Of a DNA stretch of 15,713 bases, positions 14,986-15,713 are shown piece by piece (the first letter of the stretch is position 1; each line of letters begins with the position of its first letter). Source of the stretch: Caldilineaceae bacterium (GTDB lineage Bacteria; Chloroflexota; Anaerolineae; Caldilineales; Caldilineaceae); NCBI GenBank assembly GCA_026645575.1, contig JAPKMW010000167.1, forward strand, positions 1 to 15,713, read 5' to 3'. A program made the translations under genes and the position numbers. The notes beneath the pieces are model-generated. The model was not told the origin of the DNA, ran no database searches, and saw only the letters and a list, made by a program, of their open reading frames with translations.

Positions 14986-15519
14986 TTATGCAACCGCTAA
15001 TTCCGTAGACAGACTGATTGGACGCGCCAGAATCGATCCCACCGGCGAGGTGTTGATGACTGTCTCGTGCAACGCTTGCAATTGTTCCGGCGTGGCTTTG
15101 GGTGCTTTCAAGGTCACTTTGGTGCGGACATTGGTATAGCCCGGCCAGCACTGGTTGGGATCTTGTAGGCCGAAGAAGCCATTCAGATCCAGGTCGCCTT
15201 CAATTTCAATTTGCACATCCTCTAGCTCGATGCCCCGTAGTGCGGCATTCATGGCATAGCCCGTGGTGAGGCAACAGCCATAGGCGCCCAAGACCATTTC
15301 AACCATATTGGGCGCCGTATCGGAACCGCCCAATGGCGTGGGTTCATCCATAGCCACAGTAAAATTGCGAATCTGCGCCTGGCTGCGGAAGCCGCCCTGC
15401 CATTGGGTTTGCGCCTTCCAGACAGTTTTGCCCGCTTCCGGTTTGCCCTTGACATGATTCATCAGTCCGGTGAGCGCGGTTTGATCAAAGCCGGGCGCGT
15501 GGTTGCTTTCGTTTGACAT
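14986..15519 (-). CDS. OsmC-like family protein, 177 aa, second redox cysteine missing
   Basis: OsmC/Ohr fold: N-terminal beta region (about 30-60, WKAQTQWQGGF), then the central helix PNMVEMVLGAYGCCLTTGYA (70-89) that bears the first conserved cysteine, here a vicinal pair C82-C83. The C-terminal part is VRTKVTLKAPKATPEQLQAL (131-150) and NTSPVGSIL (156-164). Canonical OsmC/Ohr peroxidases carry a second Cys at the position of S158, so a normal hydroperoxide-reducing disulfide cycle looks unlikely. C124 is the only other Cys. Many OsmC-like proteins of this subtype are of unknown role (family knowledge). ATG 15519 follows a good GGAGAGG site about 8 nt upstream. Its 5' flank reaches a perfect 13-bp tandem array within 39 bp. 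Confidence 0.9.
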   Translation of the reverse strand: MSNESNHAPGFDQTALTGLMNHVKGKPEAGKTVWKAQTQWQGGFRSQAQIRNFTVAMDEPTPLGGSDTAPNMVEMVLGAYGCCLTTGYAMNAALRGIELEDVQIEIEGDLDLNGFFGLQDPNQCWPGYTNVRTKVTLKAPKATPEQLQALHETVINTSPVGSILARPISLSTELAVA

Positions 15520-15558
15520 GGTTTTCCTCTCCTGATGCTATGGTAACGAGTGATTTGG

Positions 15559-15713
15559 GATACGATCTTGAGATACGATCTTGAGATACGATCTTGAGAT
15601 ACGATCTTGAGATACGATCTTGAGATACGATCTTGAGATACGATCTTGAGATACGATCTTGAGATACGATCTTGAGATACGATCTTGAGATACGATCTTG
15701 AGATACGATCTTG
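15559..15713. repeat. Perfect tandem repeat of 13 bp (GATACGATCTTGA), about 11.9 copies, open at window edge
   Basis: The unit GATACGATCTTGA repeats without any mismatch from 15559 to the last base: 11 full copies plus 12 bases, so the array continues beyond the window or the contig ends in it. It lies 39 bp upstream of the OsmC start. The period is not a multiple of three. There are no spacers and no dyad in the unit, so it is a minisatellite and not a CRISPR. Confidence 0.97.

Noticed and set aside
14729..15139. Plus-strand frame running from the nuclease gene end into the OsmC gene, as a possible frameshifted extension
   Set aside because: The AAA/PDDEXK protein already ends with a normal family C-terminus (GIAFDSEQRNIADW), and the extension only mirrors OsmC coding sequence.
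15559..15713. CRISPR array
   Set aside because: The 13-bp units are directly contiguous with no spacers, so it is a simple tandem repeat.

Overview
The window looks like a piece of a chromosome from a bacterium of the Chloroflexota (Caldilinea/Anaerolineae-like). This is an inference from gene content only: a 32/36-residue helical-repeat protein, GxxExxY and AAA/PDDEXK_9 proteins, a BrnT-type toxin-antitoxin pair, a fused ProDH-P5CDH without a DNA-binding domain, a NagZ-like GH3 enzyme and DUF3500. Standard-code ORFs with mostly ATG starts fit throughout. No rRNA, tRNA, CRISPR array or transposase gene was seen.

Layout. 66-2297 (+): a visibly AT-richer gene made almost wholly of 19 helical repeats of two alternating lengths; it starts in the middle of a repeat. 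2298-2466: a convergent gap with a 27-bp imperfect inverted repeat and a nested hairpin. 2467-3255 (-): a GxxExxY protein with two copies of the domain, the second apparently dead. 3491-4034 (-): a BrnT-like toxin and CopG-type antitoxin overlapping by 29 bp. 4051-4206 (-): a 51-codon remnant of a second GxxExxY gene, wedged between the toxin and putA. 4215-7718 (-): bifunctional proline dehydrogenase/P5C dehydrogenase. 7960-9600 (+): GH3 NagZ-like glycosidase. 9601-9941: gene-free, with a hairpin, an 82-bp palindromic MITE-like element flanked by the 8-bp direct repeat GATTTTGC, and a short operator-like inverted repeat. 9942-11954 (+): DUF3500 protein and HpcH/HpaI aldolase, separated by a 21-bp perfect inverted repeat. 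11951-13150 (-): MGT-type glycosyltransferase whose stop codon interlocks with that of the aldolase. 13318-14865 (+): AAA-like ATPase fused to a PD-(D/E)XK nuclease domain. 14986-15519 (-): OsmC-like protein lacking the usual second cysteine. 15559-15713: a perfect 13-bp tandem repeat running off the window edge.

How it fits together. The core from putA to the glycosyltransferase is ordinary scavenging metabolism: proline to glutamate, removal of a sugar from a glycoside, aldol cleavage of a 2-keto-3-deoxy acid, and glycosyl transfer. These are separate transcription units, not one pathway operon. The flanks are accessory DNA: repeat protein, GxxExxY full copy plus remnant, toxin-antitoxin pair, MITE-like element, AAA/PDDEXK protein and minisatellite. 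No multi-gene system that is clearly new was found. The best leads are the MITE-like element with its apparent target duplication, the decayed GxxExxY paralogue beside the toxin-antitoxin pair, the double-domain GxxExxY protein, and the repeat protein that begins mid-unit.
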